A stretch of 64,000 nt of DNA from CAWCTD01 sp963798455. GTDB lineage: Bacteria > Acidobacteriota > Terriglobia > Bryobacterales > Bryobacteraceae. The notes beneath the pieces were generated by a model, which was not told the origin of the DNA, did not search any database, and worked only from the letters and a program-made list of their open reading frames with translations. The stretch is from positions 1,302,001 to 1,366,000 of the forward strand of contig CAWCTD010000004.1 in assembly GCA_963798455.1 (NCBI GenBank), in the 5' to 3' direction. Positions 9,286 to 19,187 of the stretch are shown here, piece after piece (the first letter of the stretch is position 1; each line of letters begins with the position of its first letter). The translations under genes were made by a program, and so were the position numbers.

Positions 9286-9675
9286 CTATTGTTTTGACGC
9301 CTCCAGCTCCGCATGCGCCTCGAATGCCGCGGCGGGCAGCGCGTAGCGTTTCCGCCGTCGCCCCTTGCCGAGGTCGATGCCCTCCAGCAGCACGCCCAGC
9401 TCCCAGGCCGCGATCTCCCGCCGGCCCGTTTGGGCGAAGGGGAACTGGAAGGTGCCCGCCTCCAGCCGCTTGTACCAGATCACCCACCCATCCCGATCCC
9501 AGTACAGGATCTTCAGACGGTCGCTACGCCGGTTGCAAAACACCAGCAGGTGCCCCGAGAAGGGATTGCAGCGGATGATATGCTCGGCCATCATGGACAG
9601 ACCGTCGAAGCTCCGGCGCATGTCACAGGCCACGGTGCACAAGTACACCTTGATGGCCGCCGGGAAGCTCAGCAT
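9286..9675 (-). CDS. tnpB: IS66 TnpB accessory protein
   Basis: A 129-residue IS66 Orf2-type protein required with TnpA and TnpC for transposition; its biochemical activity is not established. Family hallmarks are VYLCTVACDMRRSFDGL near the start, NPFSGHLLVFCNRRSDRLKILYWDRDG in the middle and a C-terminus rich in basic residues (GKGRRRKRY). Its ATG at 9675 overlaps the tnpA stop, indicating translational coupling. The length is slightly above the usual 115-120. Confidence 0.94.
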   Translation of the reverse strand: MLSFPAAIKVYLCTVACDMRRSFDGLSMMAEHIIRCNPFSGHLLVFCNRRSDRLKILYWDRDGWVIWYKRLEAGTFQFPFAQTGRREIAAWELGVLLEGIDLGKGRRRKRYALPAAAFEAHAELEASKQ

Positions 9676-10016
9676 CCCGGCTGTTCCAGCGCCGCCAGCA
9701 CCGATCGCAGGGTCGGCTCATCGACGCCTTTGGCCAGGCGCAGCCGCCGCCCGCCGGCCAGCACCAACTCTATGCCGGCATCCGCCGAGCCCGGCTCGCC
9801 GCTGACCAGGGCGAAGCTGGCCGGCCCGTTCGCTGAGCCCCGCGGCGTTGAAGCGGGCGGACGCTTCTCCTTCAATCGGCGCTGCCACCAGTAGAACTGG
9901 CACTCCTTCAGCTTCCGCTGCCGGCAGAAGGCCCGCGTCGACATGCCGCTCCGGGCAGCATCCCGAATGACCGCCTGCCAGTACCGCGCCTTCTCCACAT
10001 CGTGCTTCTGGCTCAC
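9669..10016 (-). CDS. tnpA: IS66 TnpA, helix-turn-helix protein
   Basis: A 115-residue protein that probably binds the element ends. It contains the segment AARSGMSTRAFCRQRKLKECQFYWWQRRLKE (about 20-50), typical of the IS66 TnpA helix-turn-helix. I chose the GTG at 10016 because GGAGGAG precedes it by five bases; a longer frame to 10046 has no comparable site. The 3' end overlaps tnpB by seven bases. Confidence 0.9.
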   Translation of the reverse strand: MSQKHDVEKARYWQAVIRDAARSGMSTRAFCRQRKLKECQFYWWQRRLKEKRPPASTPRGSANGPASFALVSGEPGSADAGIELVLAGGRRLRLAKGVDEPTLRSVLAALEQPGC

Positions 10017-10125
10017 TTCTGCTCCTCCTCGTGCCCGCGCGCGCACTCCGGGCGCACATGCATCAACACAAGGAAGTATGACCGCTTACCTCAAAACACG
10101 GAAGATGGGTTTGCCGGACGCGTAC

Positions 10126-10133
10126 CCTATGAG
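10126..10133. repeat. Target site duplication of IS66, right copy
   Basis: CCTATGAG, identical to 7566-7573. Immediately to its right the interrupted ISL3 transposase start codon (GTG on the minus strand) and its ribosome binding site GGAAAGG are intact. Confidence 0.93.
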
Positions 10134-10285
10134 CACCTCGGTCCCTTTCCTTCGCTTTATTTTGGCGAACAACTTCGAAGGATAGAAACCGGCCGAGGTG
10201 TTGCTCAAGTGCCCGTCAGACCGTATCCGCTTGCTGCCAAACCATTTCCGACGTCACTACACTTTTCGGAGAGGAACCAAAAAAC

Positions 10286-11636
10286 GGTTCTGAGCAAGAA
10301 TTCGTGGGGACCCGCATTTCATGCTGCTTTCTTGAGCACCACGAATTCGGTCTTGGTCACCGCCATGCGCTGGGCCTTCAGGAGCAGGTAGCGCAGGTTC
10401 TTGTAGCCGCGACCCCGGCGTAGCAGGGCTTTGATGTTCCCGTTCACCGCCTCCACCACCCCCATGGGGACCTTGGTGCGGCAGTAGTTCAGAATCCCCT
10501 CCAGATGATCCAGCAACATCCGCGCCAGCTTCTCAAAGGGTTTCAGGCGCTGCCACCGAAGTTGATCGATCCAACTCTGCAGATAGCGCAGCATCGCCCC
10601 TTCGTAGTAGTAGTTCCAAAGCCGATCCAGGCTTTCTTTCAGCAGGTAGGCTTTTAGCAGCTTCCGGTTCAAAGCGAACAGATGGTTCAGTTCCTGCCGC
10701 TTGACCCAGGTCAGGTTCACCCAGCGCGTCAACAGCAGCCAGCGCTTCCCTTTCACCAACCCGCGCATGCGCCCCCCTTTGCGGAAAAACTCCGCCCGCC
10801 GCACTTCATCAATGGCGCCGTTGGCATGCTGCATGACGTGGAACTTGTCGTACACAATCTGGCAGTTCGGCACCCACTGCTCGATGCTCAGCCGGTACGG
10901 CTCCCACATGTCCACGCAGGCCGCCTCAATCCCTCGCCGCTGCTTGGCGCTCAACTGAGTGCGGAAGAATTCGTCCAGAGTCTCTTTCTTCCGCTCCTGC
11001 CCAAACCACAGCGGCTCGGTGCTTTCCAGGTTCGACACCACCGTCAGAAACTTCTGCTTCTTGCCCAGGTGGATCTCGTCGACTCCCATCTGCCGCAGCG
11101 CCGGCTTGCGTCGCGTCGCATCCCAACGCTCCAGGTATCGCAGATCGATCGCCCGCACCGTGCTGGCCGGCAAACCGAACTGCCGCGCCACTTGCCGGGC
11201 CGCCGCGCTCTCGCAGGCCAGCCCCACCGCGTCCTCGAACCTCTTGGAGAATGGCGCCTTGCTGGGCAACTGCAATACCTTCTCCCGTTTGACCCCGCAC
11301 TCCGGGCACTTCACCCGGTAGATCTCTATGAACACGGTCGTCTGAAACTCGCCCCACGGCAGGTCCCGCACCGCCCGCTCACGGATGTCGTAGATCTCGC
11401 TGAACTTCCGGCTGCATCCCGAACACCCGATCTGCCGGTTGCCCCGCTTGCGCCGTACCCAAAGCCGCAATACCCTGGCCTGCTCATCGATCTCGTGCCG
11501 GTACACTTGGTAGCCCGGCCCCCCTCAGAATCTTGGTGAACTCCCTGTCGGTTGGCAACCCCCAAGTCTACCCCCGACAGGCTCCTCATCAGAATTCAAC
11601 AGATCCAGGCGGTCTCACAGATTCCTGCGCAGAGCC
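10286..11636 (-). mobile_element. ISL3-type insertion sequence, copy A
   Basis: A 1,351-bp element bounded by imperfect inverted repeats: GGTTCTGAGCAAGAATTCGT at 10286 and, on the other strand, GGCTCTGCGCAGGAATCTGT ending at 11636. It starts only 7 bases beyond the end of the dead ISL3 element. By eye it differs from copy B (19323-20673) at a single non-coding base (11602 versus 20639). Upstream of the transposase there is an inverted repeat CCTGTCGG/CCGACAGG. The flanking octamers are CAAAAAAC (left) and CAAAAGGT (right), which do not match well. Confidence 0.93.
10319..11506 (-). CDS. ISL3-family transposase, copy A
   Basis: A 395-residue transposase, apparently intact. It has two zinc-ribbon pairs (IGCSGCSRKF, VKCPECGVKREK), a helix-turn-helix (ARQVARQFGLPASTVRAI) and a DDE domain with MGVDEIHLGKKQKFLTVVS, AACVDMWEPYRLS, VYDKFHVMQHANGAIDEVRR and VVEAVNGNIKALLRR. 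The start is a GTG at 11506: an in-frame stop lies a few codons upstream and AGGGGGG precedes it. The protein is identical to the second copy at 19356-20543 and distinct from the dead transposase at 6356. Confidence 0.94.
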   Translation of the reverse strand: MYRHEIDEQARVLRLWVRRKRGNRQIGCSGCSRKFSEIYDIRERAVRDLPWGEFQTTVFIEIYRVKCPECGVKREKVLQLPSKAPFSKRFEDAVGLACESAAARQVARQFGLPASTVRAIDLRYLERWDATRRKPALRQMGVDEIHLGKKQKFLTVVSNLESTEPLWFGQERKKETLDEFFRTQLSAKQRRGIEAACVDMWEPYRLSIEQWVPNCQIVYDKFHVMQHANGAIDEVRRAEFFRKGGRMRGLVKGKRWLLLTRWVNLTWVKRQELNHLFALNRKLLKAYLLKESLDRLWNYYYEGAMLRYLQSWIDQLRWQRLKPFEKLARMLLDHLEGILNYCRTKVPMGVVEAVNGNIKALLRRGRGYKNLRYLLLKAQRMAVTKTEFVVLKKAA

Positions 11637-11776
11637 CAAAAGGTATATCGGCAAAACTCACCCTCGCACGCGCCCAACAATCCAATGTTGTCACGCGCCT
11701 TCGACGGTGTATAGCTTAACCCAACCGCCAGACCTACGGTCTAAGCTCGTTTCGTCCGAATTTGGGAAAACAGATC

Positions 11777-13405
11777 TCAGAGCGGCATGCGCAACTTAGT
11801 TTGAAGCTCCTGCTCCATGGCCCGGTATTCGGGTCTGCCGTGTGCATTATCAAGCTCATAAGGGTCTTTCACAAGATCGTAGAATTCAATCTCGCCGTTT
11901 GAGTCCTGAATCAGCTTGTGCGTGAGCGTGCGGATCATCTGAAGGTGACCTGCCCATTCGCGCTTGTCAAGCGCCTCCCTCTCATTCGGTCTCCCGAGCG
12001 AATAGGTACCTAGTACCGGCGTCGGCCCGATTTTCTTGGCATCCTCCCAAGTGAAGTACGGACCGCCGGCGCCATATTCTGAGTAAACGAATGAACGGCG
12101 GCTATCCCCCCGGTTAAAGGGTAAACGCCCGCCCTCCACGCCAGGTGGCACAGCCAGTCCGCAGAACTCCAACAAGGTCGGCATGATATCCACTTGGTTA
12201 ACTAAAGCGCTCTCGCGGCGGCCCTGAGGCACGTGTCCCGGCCAGGAGAAGACCAAAGGGACACGCGCCATACAGTCAAGCAGACAGCCAGTCTTCTCGC
12301 GGAGATGATGCTCGGTCGCAAAGTCGCCGTGGTCGGCCGTGAACAACACGATTGTGTTCTCTGTCAGCCTCTTGCGCTCCAGAAGGTCTAGCACCCGGCC
12401 TAATTCCCAATCGACGAACAACGTCATGGCATAGTAAATGGACAAATAATGCCGCAAAAAACTCTCCGGCAGTTCCGGCCCGCGGATCAGGTAATTGAAA
12501 ATCTGCATCCGCGTGTTCTTTGTCTTCATTTCACCGTCTCGGAACGGTGGCAACTTGAGCCGGTCCGGTGACACAAGGCGCGCGAACTTCTCGGGTGCCT
12601 GATAGGGCGGATGGGGATCCGAAATAGAGATCCAGGCGGCGAAGGGAGCGCTGTCCGCACGGTCGATGAACTCCAGCGCCCTCTCGGTGGCCAAATGGGT
12701 CTCGAAAATCTCGGGAGGAAACGGGGCTGAGGCAGGCAGACCGCCCTGGCTCCTGATCCATCGATGATGCTCCTGCATTTCCGCGGCCAGGGAAGCGCTG
12801 ATCGCCTGGTCCCAGGGTTTGGAGTTGGACAGGTTGCCGGCGGCCACGCCTGTCCCGGACGGGTTAGGGGGGGTCGAGGAACTGTAGTTTGCGGCGAACC
12901 AGCGGTCAAGCTGTGCGGGCGTGAAGCAGTGGTTTTTGCCGAATAAGCCCAGTCGATAGCCAGCATCATGGAGGATGCCCGCCATCGACCGGCGGTCGTC
13001 GTGAAGCGGCATCTGGTTACAGCGCGATCCGTGAGTGTGCGAATACTGACCGGTCCACAAGGACGCCCTCGCTGGCATGCAAAGCGGGTGAGCAGTGAAG
13101 TTGTGATCGAAGGTGACGCCGCGGGCGGCTAGACGCGCCACGTTCGGCGCGTCCACACCATCCGGCCGATACATCTTCAGCGCCGTGGCCCGGAGCTCGT
13201 CTACGTAAAAAACCACAACATTGGGCCGGCCGACCACTTTCGCCGGTTGCGCAAGCCCGGCTGCGCCTGCGAAACAGAAATCCCGACGGCTCCACTGTTT
13301 CGTGGTACTGGCAACGCTGTTCTGTATGGCGGAGCCTCGAGGTAGCGACTCGAGTGCGGGCGCGGTGGCCATTCGACCGAAGTCCATTCTGTCCGTTGTC
13401 TTCAT
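11777..13405 (-). CDS. Tat-signalled sulfatase (formylglycine type)
   Basis: Predicted to hydrolyse sulfate esters, probably on a polysaccharide, outside the cytoplasm. The 542-residue protein has a long N-terminal leader with a twin-arginine motif (WSRRDFCFAGAAG, about 38-50), then the alkaline-phosphatase-superfamily fold starting PNVVVFYVDELRA. C109 in LCMPARASLWTGQ fits the C-x-P-x-R sequence converted to formylglycine. VLFTADHGDFATEH supplies metal ligands. The N-terminal metal site reads VDE where most sulfatases have DD, a possible weakening. It follows the frameshifted TonB receptor by about 120 bases and was probably its operon partner. Substrate is unknown. Confidence 0.9.
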   Translation of the reverse strand: MKTTDRMDFGRMATAPALESLPRGSAIQNSVASTTKQWSRRDFCFAGAAGLAQPAKVVGRPNVVVFYVDELRATALKMYRPDGVDAPNVARLAARGVTFDHNFTAHPLCMPARASLWTGQYSHTHGSRCNQMPLHDDRRSMAGILHDAGYRLGLFGKNHCFTPAQLDRWFAANYSSSTPPNPSGTGVAAGNLSNSKPWDQAISASLAAEMQEHHRWIRSQGGLPASAPFPPEIFETHLATERALEFIDRADSAPFAAWISISDPHPPYQAPEKFARLVSPDRLKLPPFRDGEMKTKNTRMQIFNYLIRGPELPESFLRHYLSIYYAMTLFVDWELGRVLDLLERKRLTENTIVLFTADHGDFATEHHLREKTGCLLDCMARVPLVFSWPGHVPQGRRESALVNQVDIMPTLLEFCGLAVPPGVEGGRLPFNRGDSRRSFVYSEYGAGGPYFTWEDAKKIGPTPVLGTYSLGRPNEREALDKREWAGHLQMIRTLTHKLIQDSNGEIEFYDLVKDPYELDNAHGRPEYRAMEQELQTKLRMPL

Positions 13406-13524
13406 AGCGGTCTACTTTCTCACTTCATCATATGGAGTCGCCTGGATCACGACGCGGCTCCGACACGCAAATATAAGAGTGATATCCGTCGCATTTACGT
13501 CTCTATCTTGTCGAGACAAGTGCA

Positions 13525-16500
13525 TCAGAAGCTAATGCGCAGCGAAAGCTGTAAATATCGCGGCGATCGGCCGGTGCTGGTGATGTCGATGGTGCCAAAG
13601 TTAGCACTTGTCGATTGCCCGACAGCCGAATCGCCCATTTTCAGATTCGCGCTCCCGAAAGCCTTGGTGATGCCGCCGTCGGAGAATTGCGTGCGGTTGA
13701 ACACATTCAGCGCTTCGCAGCGCAGTTCTGCCTTGACGTGTTCGCCCATCCGCAGCTCGCGAGATACCGTCATGTTCCAGTTGTTGGTCCCCCATCCGCG
13801 GAGGTGCGACAGGTAACGCGGTGAGTTGCCCCAAAAGTACGGGTCGTTCACTACCTGAGTGCCCGTCTTTCCCGGGATGGGCGTATAGAGCACCCGGTTC
13901 CGAAATGCTTTCGGATTGAAATAAAGCAGACGTTCCGGCCGGCACGACGATGGTCGAGCCATCCGGCAATGGGCAGGCCGTTTTGCCATCTCCGTAACAG
14001 CGGTACTGTTTAGGCAGAACCGGATCACCCACCAAGTCGGGTCTTCCGAAACCTCCTCCCGAGATACCGAGTGGCAGGCCGGAGGAAAACGTGGCTACAG
14101 CTCCAGTCTTCCACCCCGCGAGTACGCGACTGATGATCGGAGTGTTCGTCAGAAAACGTCCATGTGTCCCAAACGGCAACTCCACGGTGTAGGCGACTGC
14201 GGCAAGCTGAGGCACGTCGCTGCCCGACACCGACCGCTCCAGCCCGAGGGCGTTTGGGGAAAAGGACTCCGCGCTGCCTCCGTTGCCGTTGTTGCCTCCG
14301 AAATTCCCCGCCAAGTTCTGCCCAAAGTCAATGCTCTTGGACCAAGCGTAGCTCACCGAGACCATCGAGCCACCGCCAAAGTGCCGCTGCACCGAAAGCT
14401 GAAGCCCATTATAGCTGGAGCTGCCATAGCGCTCTTCGACCTCATTTAAAGCACCATAGGCAGGATAGGGTTTATACAGCTGTAACTTTTGGACCGTGGG
14501 ACCGCTTAAAGCCTGGTATAGGGTCGAGATCTTCCCATAGAACGGGTTCGGCACCAACGCCGCCAGCGGGTCGAGCCCCGTCTGTACAAGTTGTTCGCGA
14601 GCCCCTTCCAGCACACTCACCGGCAGCACGCTCGTTCCGTTGATCAATGTGTTTTGCATGATCAATCTGGTGCCCTTGGTGCCAACATATGCGGCCTCGG
14701 CCATAAAGCCGCCGGGGAGCTCGCGCTCCAGTGTGAAGTTCCACTGCTGGATGTATGGAGTGCGCTGGTGTCGGTCGATCGTACGCCCGCCGTCCAGACC
14801 CAAATACCTGGGGTCATTGGCGTTTGGCCCAAAGATTACGCCACCGCCGACAAACGCCTCGTTGAACGGGCGTTCGACAATGTTGAGCTCGTTCTGAGGA
14901 CGCACGTCCATGTACGCCGGAGCCGAAAAGCCATCGGTCCCGTACACGGCCGGCCCGTAGCCTTGGCCTATGATAGGGGCGTAACTAATACCGTAAGCCG
15001 AGCGGATGACGGTTTTGGGAATTACGCGCCACGCAAACCCGATGCGCGGACCCCAGTTGCGCAAATCCAGTTCGCGTTGCCGGCGGCTGTTTCCTCCGAC
15101 CCCGGCGAATTCGTAAAGCCCTGGCGTGCCGGTTGCATTCAACGCGGAAAAGTTGAACTGTGAGAGCCGGTCGTAGCGCTCGGTCAGTGGGGGCTGAACT
15201 TCCCACCTCGCGCCCAAGTTCAGCGTCAGCTTAGGGCTGATCTTCCAGTCGTTCTGTGTATAGAAGGCCATATAACTGTTGTGCACCGCCAGGCTCGGGT
15301 CACCGGTGGCGAACGTACTAGCAGTTTCACCCCCATTCATGGCACCCACGAGGAAATCCGCCGGACCCCACCCTTGGGACACATTGAATGGCAGGCTCGG
15401 GCAACCTGCGCCGGAGCAGGCTTGGGTCGCCGAAAAGCTACTAAACCCCATTGAACCCCAGCGTGGAGCGGTCATGTTGCTTAACATCACCCGGAAGTCG
15501 CCACCGAACTTAAGTGTCAACCTACTCAAGATTTTCGTGTAGCTACCAGTCCAGGCGTAATTGGTAAAATGGTTGTTCCGGAGGCTGTTTCTTCCCATTC
15601 CCATGTTGGGATACACGCCGGCGTTAATTGACGGGAACGCATTGCTAGGTGTCGCTGCAATCATGTCTTGTGAAAAGCCCAAGCCCGCAAAATCTGCAGT
15701 GAGATCACCTGTCGGCTGGTTGATATTACTTCGAACTGCATTCGCTCGAATATCGAGTATGCTGGTCCCGGAAATACTCCAGGTATGCCCGATGGTCAGG
15801 GATGGATTGAACTGCCGCATGGGAGCGTTGTTGGCGGCCGCCGGGTGTGTGTCGGCGAAAAGATTCGGAGGCGTCGAGAGGGTCCAGTCGTTCGTGAACC
15901 GGATGAACGTATAGTGTTTCTGCGCCGCGTCGTTATTGTCAACCTTTACGATGATTTGATCCGTCCGGGCACGAGTCGCGGTGCGAAAGTAATAATTCTG
16001 CGTGCCATCCGGTTGCAACGGAGTGATATTCGGCAGTGGGTAGTAACCTAACATAGTCCTTGCAACTGGGTTCTGTAGCCGCTGTGGGATTTTATTAAAA
16101 ATGGCACCGTCAATAGCTTGTTGTCGATCCAAACGATAACTCCCGCCGCCGAGATCGGTCACGGTGGTCGTCGAAGGATATGGGATATAAATGTCACGTG
16201 GCACAAGGATATTCGCCCCGGTCGCGGGGTTGCGGACCTGCGCTCTGGTCTGGCTGAAATCTCCCTGTCGCTCGAGCGCAGTTGGAACCGTTACGTAGCT
16301 ACTTGCATCACTTGCCCGCCGGAGCCCCTCGTAAGAAACGAAAAAGAATGTCCGGTCACGGTGCTCGTAAATTTTCGGAATCGTCACGCGGCCCGAGAGG
16401 CTGCCGCCGAACTGATTGGATTGGAAAGCACCTCGCGGGCGAACAGGGCTCCCGTCGGCACGAGTGCCAAAGCTATTATTTCCAAACGTGTTAGCGTTGA

Positions 16501-17308
16501 ACACCGGGTTCCTGACGTATTCGTAAAGTGCCCCGTGGAACTCCTGGCCACCCGATTTGGTTCCGAAACTAATAACGCCTCCCGCCACGCGGCCAAACTC
16601 GGCGGAGTAGGCGTTGGTGATCACTTTCATGTCGCCGATGGCCTCCATGCTCGGAATAACCGACACTTCGTTGTAGACGGTGCCCGTGTCTGGCGCGCCG
16701 TCGAGAAGAATCTCGCTTGAGTTCGGCTGGCTCCCGTTGACGGAGAAGTTGGACATTGTTTGGCGGGAATTCTCATCGACGGCCACGTTATCGGGAGAGT
16801 CGAAATTGGTCCGCGGCACGATTCCGGCGACCGTTTCAGCGAACTGTAGGGGGTTCCTGCCGATGTTCGGCAAATCCTGAATTTGCCGGGATGGGAGATA
16901 GGAACTCACCTCGCTGGAGTCCGCCTGTAAAACGTCGGCTGAGGACACTACTTCAACACGTTCGCTCGTCTCTCCCAGAGCCAGAGCAGCGTCGACGCGG
17001 AACTTGGAATCCGGCGTCAAGGTGACCGCGGACTGAAGGAAAGTTTTGAAGCCGGGGGCCTCGATGCGAACCTCATACGGGCCAGGGGGCAGGTACGGCG
17101 CAACGAAGTCTCCGGCCGACGTCGTCGACGTTGTGGTTGAAATATTGGTGGCGGTATTCCGGATCGCAACTGTGGCCCGGGGAAGGACGGCTCCGGAAGG
17201 GTCCGTTACCGTTCCGAGGATCGTGCCGGTGATCACCTGGGCAAGAATTGGCGCACTGCTCAGTAACGCCAAGATTAACGCCAAAATCAACACACGCTTC
17301 ATTTTCAC
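13525..17308 (-). pseudogene. TonB-dependent receptor with carboxypeptidase-regulatory-like domain, frameshifted
   Basis: An outer-membrane TonB-dependent transporter of the very large acidobacterial type, about 1,260 residues if intact. It has a signal peptide (about 1-23, ending ILAQ), a carboxypeptidase-regulatory-like Ig fold (about 25-110), a plug (NIGRNPLQFAETVAGIVPRT; EFGRVAGGVISFGTKSGG) and a long beta-barrel. Near 13925-13935 the frame breaks: one frame ends in SALFQSESISEPG and unrelated residues up to 13601, while the true continuation LYFNPKAFRNRVLYTPIPGK runs in another frame to a terminal Phe (LSLRISF) at 13525. One base appears missing. It is either a decayed gene or a sequencing error. 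It lies between the two ISL3 copies. Confidence 0.88.
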
Positions 17309-17757
17309 ACCTCGCTTCTACTTATCTCACCACTTATAACCCAAGCATGTGGAGGTAACACCTCACAACGATGCTGTCCACGCATCTTCCGCAGGGCCCG
17401 CATGCGAATATGTCGGGACGTTTGAAGTTCAGTGCGGCCCACGTAACTTATCTGACCCACGAACGTTCGCCATCTATCGCTCCTAAACGATTCGCATCTT
17501 ATGCCTTTTAGTTCCGTCTTATCCGTTGCTACCTCAACTGTACAAATTCCCGTCTGCTCATGTGATACGACCCCATCAAAATCTGAACCTCACGCCATCT
17601 GTATCTGCCGCTGCTCGCGCTGTCCGGTCGCCCGAGCACCGGCGCTACTGATCATCCCGAACGAGGTCGATCCGATCATAGCAGTCGGATTGTTGAATTG
17701 CGGCCCTGATTTTATACTAGGGGGCGTGATTTTGCAATACCTAGTCTTGTCTAATGC
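17309..17757. other. Intergenic region upstream of the TonB receptor
   Basis: About 450 bases between the receptor start and the left end of the rve-type IS. It should contain the receptor promoter on the minus strand. I see no supported gene. Confidence 0.5.
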
Positions 17758-17844
17758 AGGATGAGCCTGAAGGAAGGGTGTGTTTCTAACGCAAGATGAG
17801 CCTGAAGGCGGGGAGGTTGGGCATGCTGGAGATTGATTGTCAGC

Positions 17845-19074
17845 ATGCAGGATCGGGACACAATAAGCCTGGAGCAGATCCGGGCGTTTTTGGAGGCCAG
17901 CGAGCCGGTTCGGTTCGAGGGCAAGAACCGGCGGGAGGTTTATGACTGGGTGACGCGGACATTGAAGCAGCAGCGCTATGGGCAATGCGGTCGGGAGGCG
18001 AAGGGACTGTTGCGACGTTACGTGGCGAAGATGTCCGGGCTGAGCCGGGCGCAGGTGACGCGGCTGATCGGCAAGTACGGCGACAGCGGCGAGGTCAAGG
18101 AGGCGCTCTACCGGCGCCACCGCTTTGCTTGCCGCTACAGGCTAGCCGACATCGAGTTGCTGGCCGAAGTCGACCAGGCCCATGAGACGCTCAGCGGCCC
18201 GGCGACGCAGAAGCTCCTGCAGCGGGCGCGGTACGATTTCAAGGACCCCCGCTATGAGCGGCTGGCGGCCATTTCGATGGCCCACATCTACAACCTGCGC
18301 AAGAGCCGGACGTACCGGCAGAAGCGGGTGGTCTACCAGAAAACGCGGCCGGTGCAGGTGGCCATTGGCGAACGGCGCCGGCCAGAGCCGGACGGACGAC
18401 CGGGCTACCTGCGGGTGGACACGGTGCACCAGGGGGATCTGGGAGGCGTGAAAGGGGCGTATCACATCAATGCCGTGGACGAGGTCACGCAGTGGCAGGT
18501 GGTGGGGGCGGCCGAGCAGATCAGCGAAGCCTACTTGCAGCCGGTGCTGGAAGCCATGCTGCGGCAGTTTCCGTTTCACATCCGCGGCTTCCATTCCGAC
18601 AACGGCAGCGAGTTCATCAACCACACGGTGGCCAAGCTGCTCAACAAGTTGCTGATCCAACAGACCAAGTCGCGGCCGCGGCATTCCAACGACAACGGCT
18701 TGGCGGAGGCGAAGAACGGCGCGGTGGTGCGCAAGCACATGGGCTACGGATATATCGACTCCAGCCATGCGCAGGCGATCGAGGAGTTCTACGAGGGATA
18801 CTTCAATCCCTACCTGAGCTTCCACCGGCCCTGCGGCGTGCCCGAAGTGGAGACCGGAGCCAAGGGCAAGCAACGCAGGGTGTACCGCTGGTACGCCACG
18901 CCCTGGGAGATCTTGCGCCAGTTGCCCGGGGTGGTGCGCGCCCTCCGGCCGGGGGTGACCATCGAAAGGCTCAATGAGATCGAGCGAGCCGAAACCGACA
19001 CGGCGGCAGCCCGCCGGATGCAGACCGCCAAACAGAAGCTATTCGCCAGCTTCCAACGAAGGAAGAGCGCATGA
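17845..19074 (+). CDS. Transposase with integrase (rve) catalytic core
   Basis: A 409-residue DDE recombinase. The N-terminus is helix-turn-helix-like (GLLRRYVAKMSGLSRAQVTRL, about 45-65). The catalytic triad is visible: D in YLRVDTVHQGD, D in FHSDNGSEFIN and E in DNGLAEAKNG, with exactly 35 residues between the last two, as expected for the rve fold. The C-terminal 60 residues are basic. I chose the ATG at 17845 with GGAG 13 bases upstream; a TTG at 17833 is also in frame. The protein looks full-length, so the element may be active. Confidence 0.88.
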   Translation: MQDRDTISLEQIRAFLEASEPVRFEGKNRREVYDWVTRTLKQQRYGQCGREAKGLLRRYVAKMSGLSRAQVTRLIGKYGDSGEVKEALYRRHRFACRYRLADIELLAEVDQAHETLSGPATQKLLQRARYDFKDPRYERLAAISMAHIYNLRKSRTYRQKRVVYQKTRPVQVAIGERRRPEPDGRPGYLRVDTVHQGDLGGVKGAYHINAVDEVTQWQVVGAAEQISEAYLQPVLEAMLRQFPFHIRGFHSDNGSEFINHTVAKLLNKLLIQQTKSRPRHSNDNGLAEAKNGAVVRKHMGYGYIDSSHAQAIEEFYEGYFNPYLSFHRPCGVPEVETGAKGKQRRVYRWYATPWEILRQLPGVVRALRPGVTIERLNEIERAETDTAAARRMQTAKQKLFASFQRRKSA

Positions 19075-19079
19075 GAAAA

Positions 19080-19187
19080 GGCTGTGGAAATGCCGGGCCG
19101 TGGACAAAGAGGAAAACCAACACCAGGTTTCCCTCTTTGCCCACCGCCCTTGGAAATCGCTGCCGCGATTCCCACATTCCCACAGCC
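19080..19187. other. Cloverleaf-like nested inverted repeats at the IS 3' end
   Basis: Three helices are predicted by eye. The outer stem pairs 19080-19092 (GGCTGTGGAAATG) with 19175-19187 (CATTCCCACAGCC), 12 of 13 positions. Inside it, a long hairpin pairs 19095-19118 with 19126-19149 (24-base arms, about 21 matches, 7-base loop), and a short one pairs 19152-19160 with 19165-19173 (8 of 9, 4-base loop). The block starts six bases after the transposase stop. It could be a transcription terminator, a structured RNA or a recombination end. Confidence 0.7.

Larger units (their letters stand above)
7574..10125 (-). mobile_element. IS66-family insertion sequence
   Basis: A complete 2,552-bp element. 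The left terminus reads GTACGCGTCCGGCGAACACA and the right terminus, read inward, GTACGCGTCCGGCAAACCCA, followed by diverging sequence. It carries the three-gene set tnpA, tnpB and tnpC in the usual order on the minus strand. An exact 8-bp target duplication (CCTATGAG) flanks it. The first 22 bases of the left end are tandemly doubled, which is unusual. Confidence 0.95.
6334..10278 (-). mobile_element. ISL3-type insertion sequence (dead), split by an IS66 element
   Basis: Terminal inverted repeats are visible: left end GGCTCCTATCCGGAAAGTGT at 6334 and, on the other strand, right end GGTTCCTCTCCGAAAAGTGT ending at 10278, matching at 17 of 20 positions. Removing the IS66 insertion and one copy of its target duplication leaves about 1,385 bp, normal for the family. 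The transposase is broken twice, by the IS66 insertion at its start and by an in-frame TAA. The 8 bases flanking each end do not match, so no target duplication of its own survives. Confidence 0.85.

Noticed and set aside
10682..11539. Plus-strand frame of 285 codons, repeated at 19719-20576
   Set aside because: It is the exact antisense shadow of the ISL3 transposase in both copies and is duplicated only because the element is.
10286..11644. Target duplication for ISL3 copy A or copy B taken singly
   Set aside because: Copy A flanks CAAAAAAC/CAAAAGGT and copy B flanks CATAAAGG/CAGAAAAC each match at only 5 of 8, so no single-insertion duplication is claimed.
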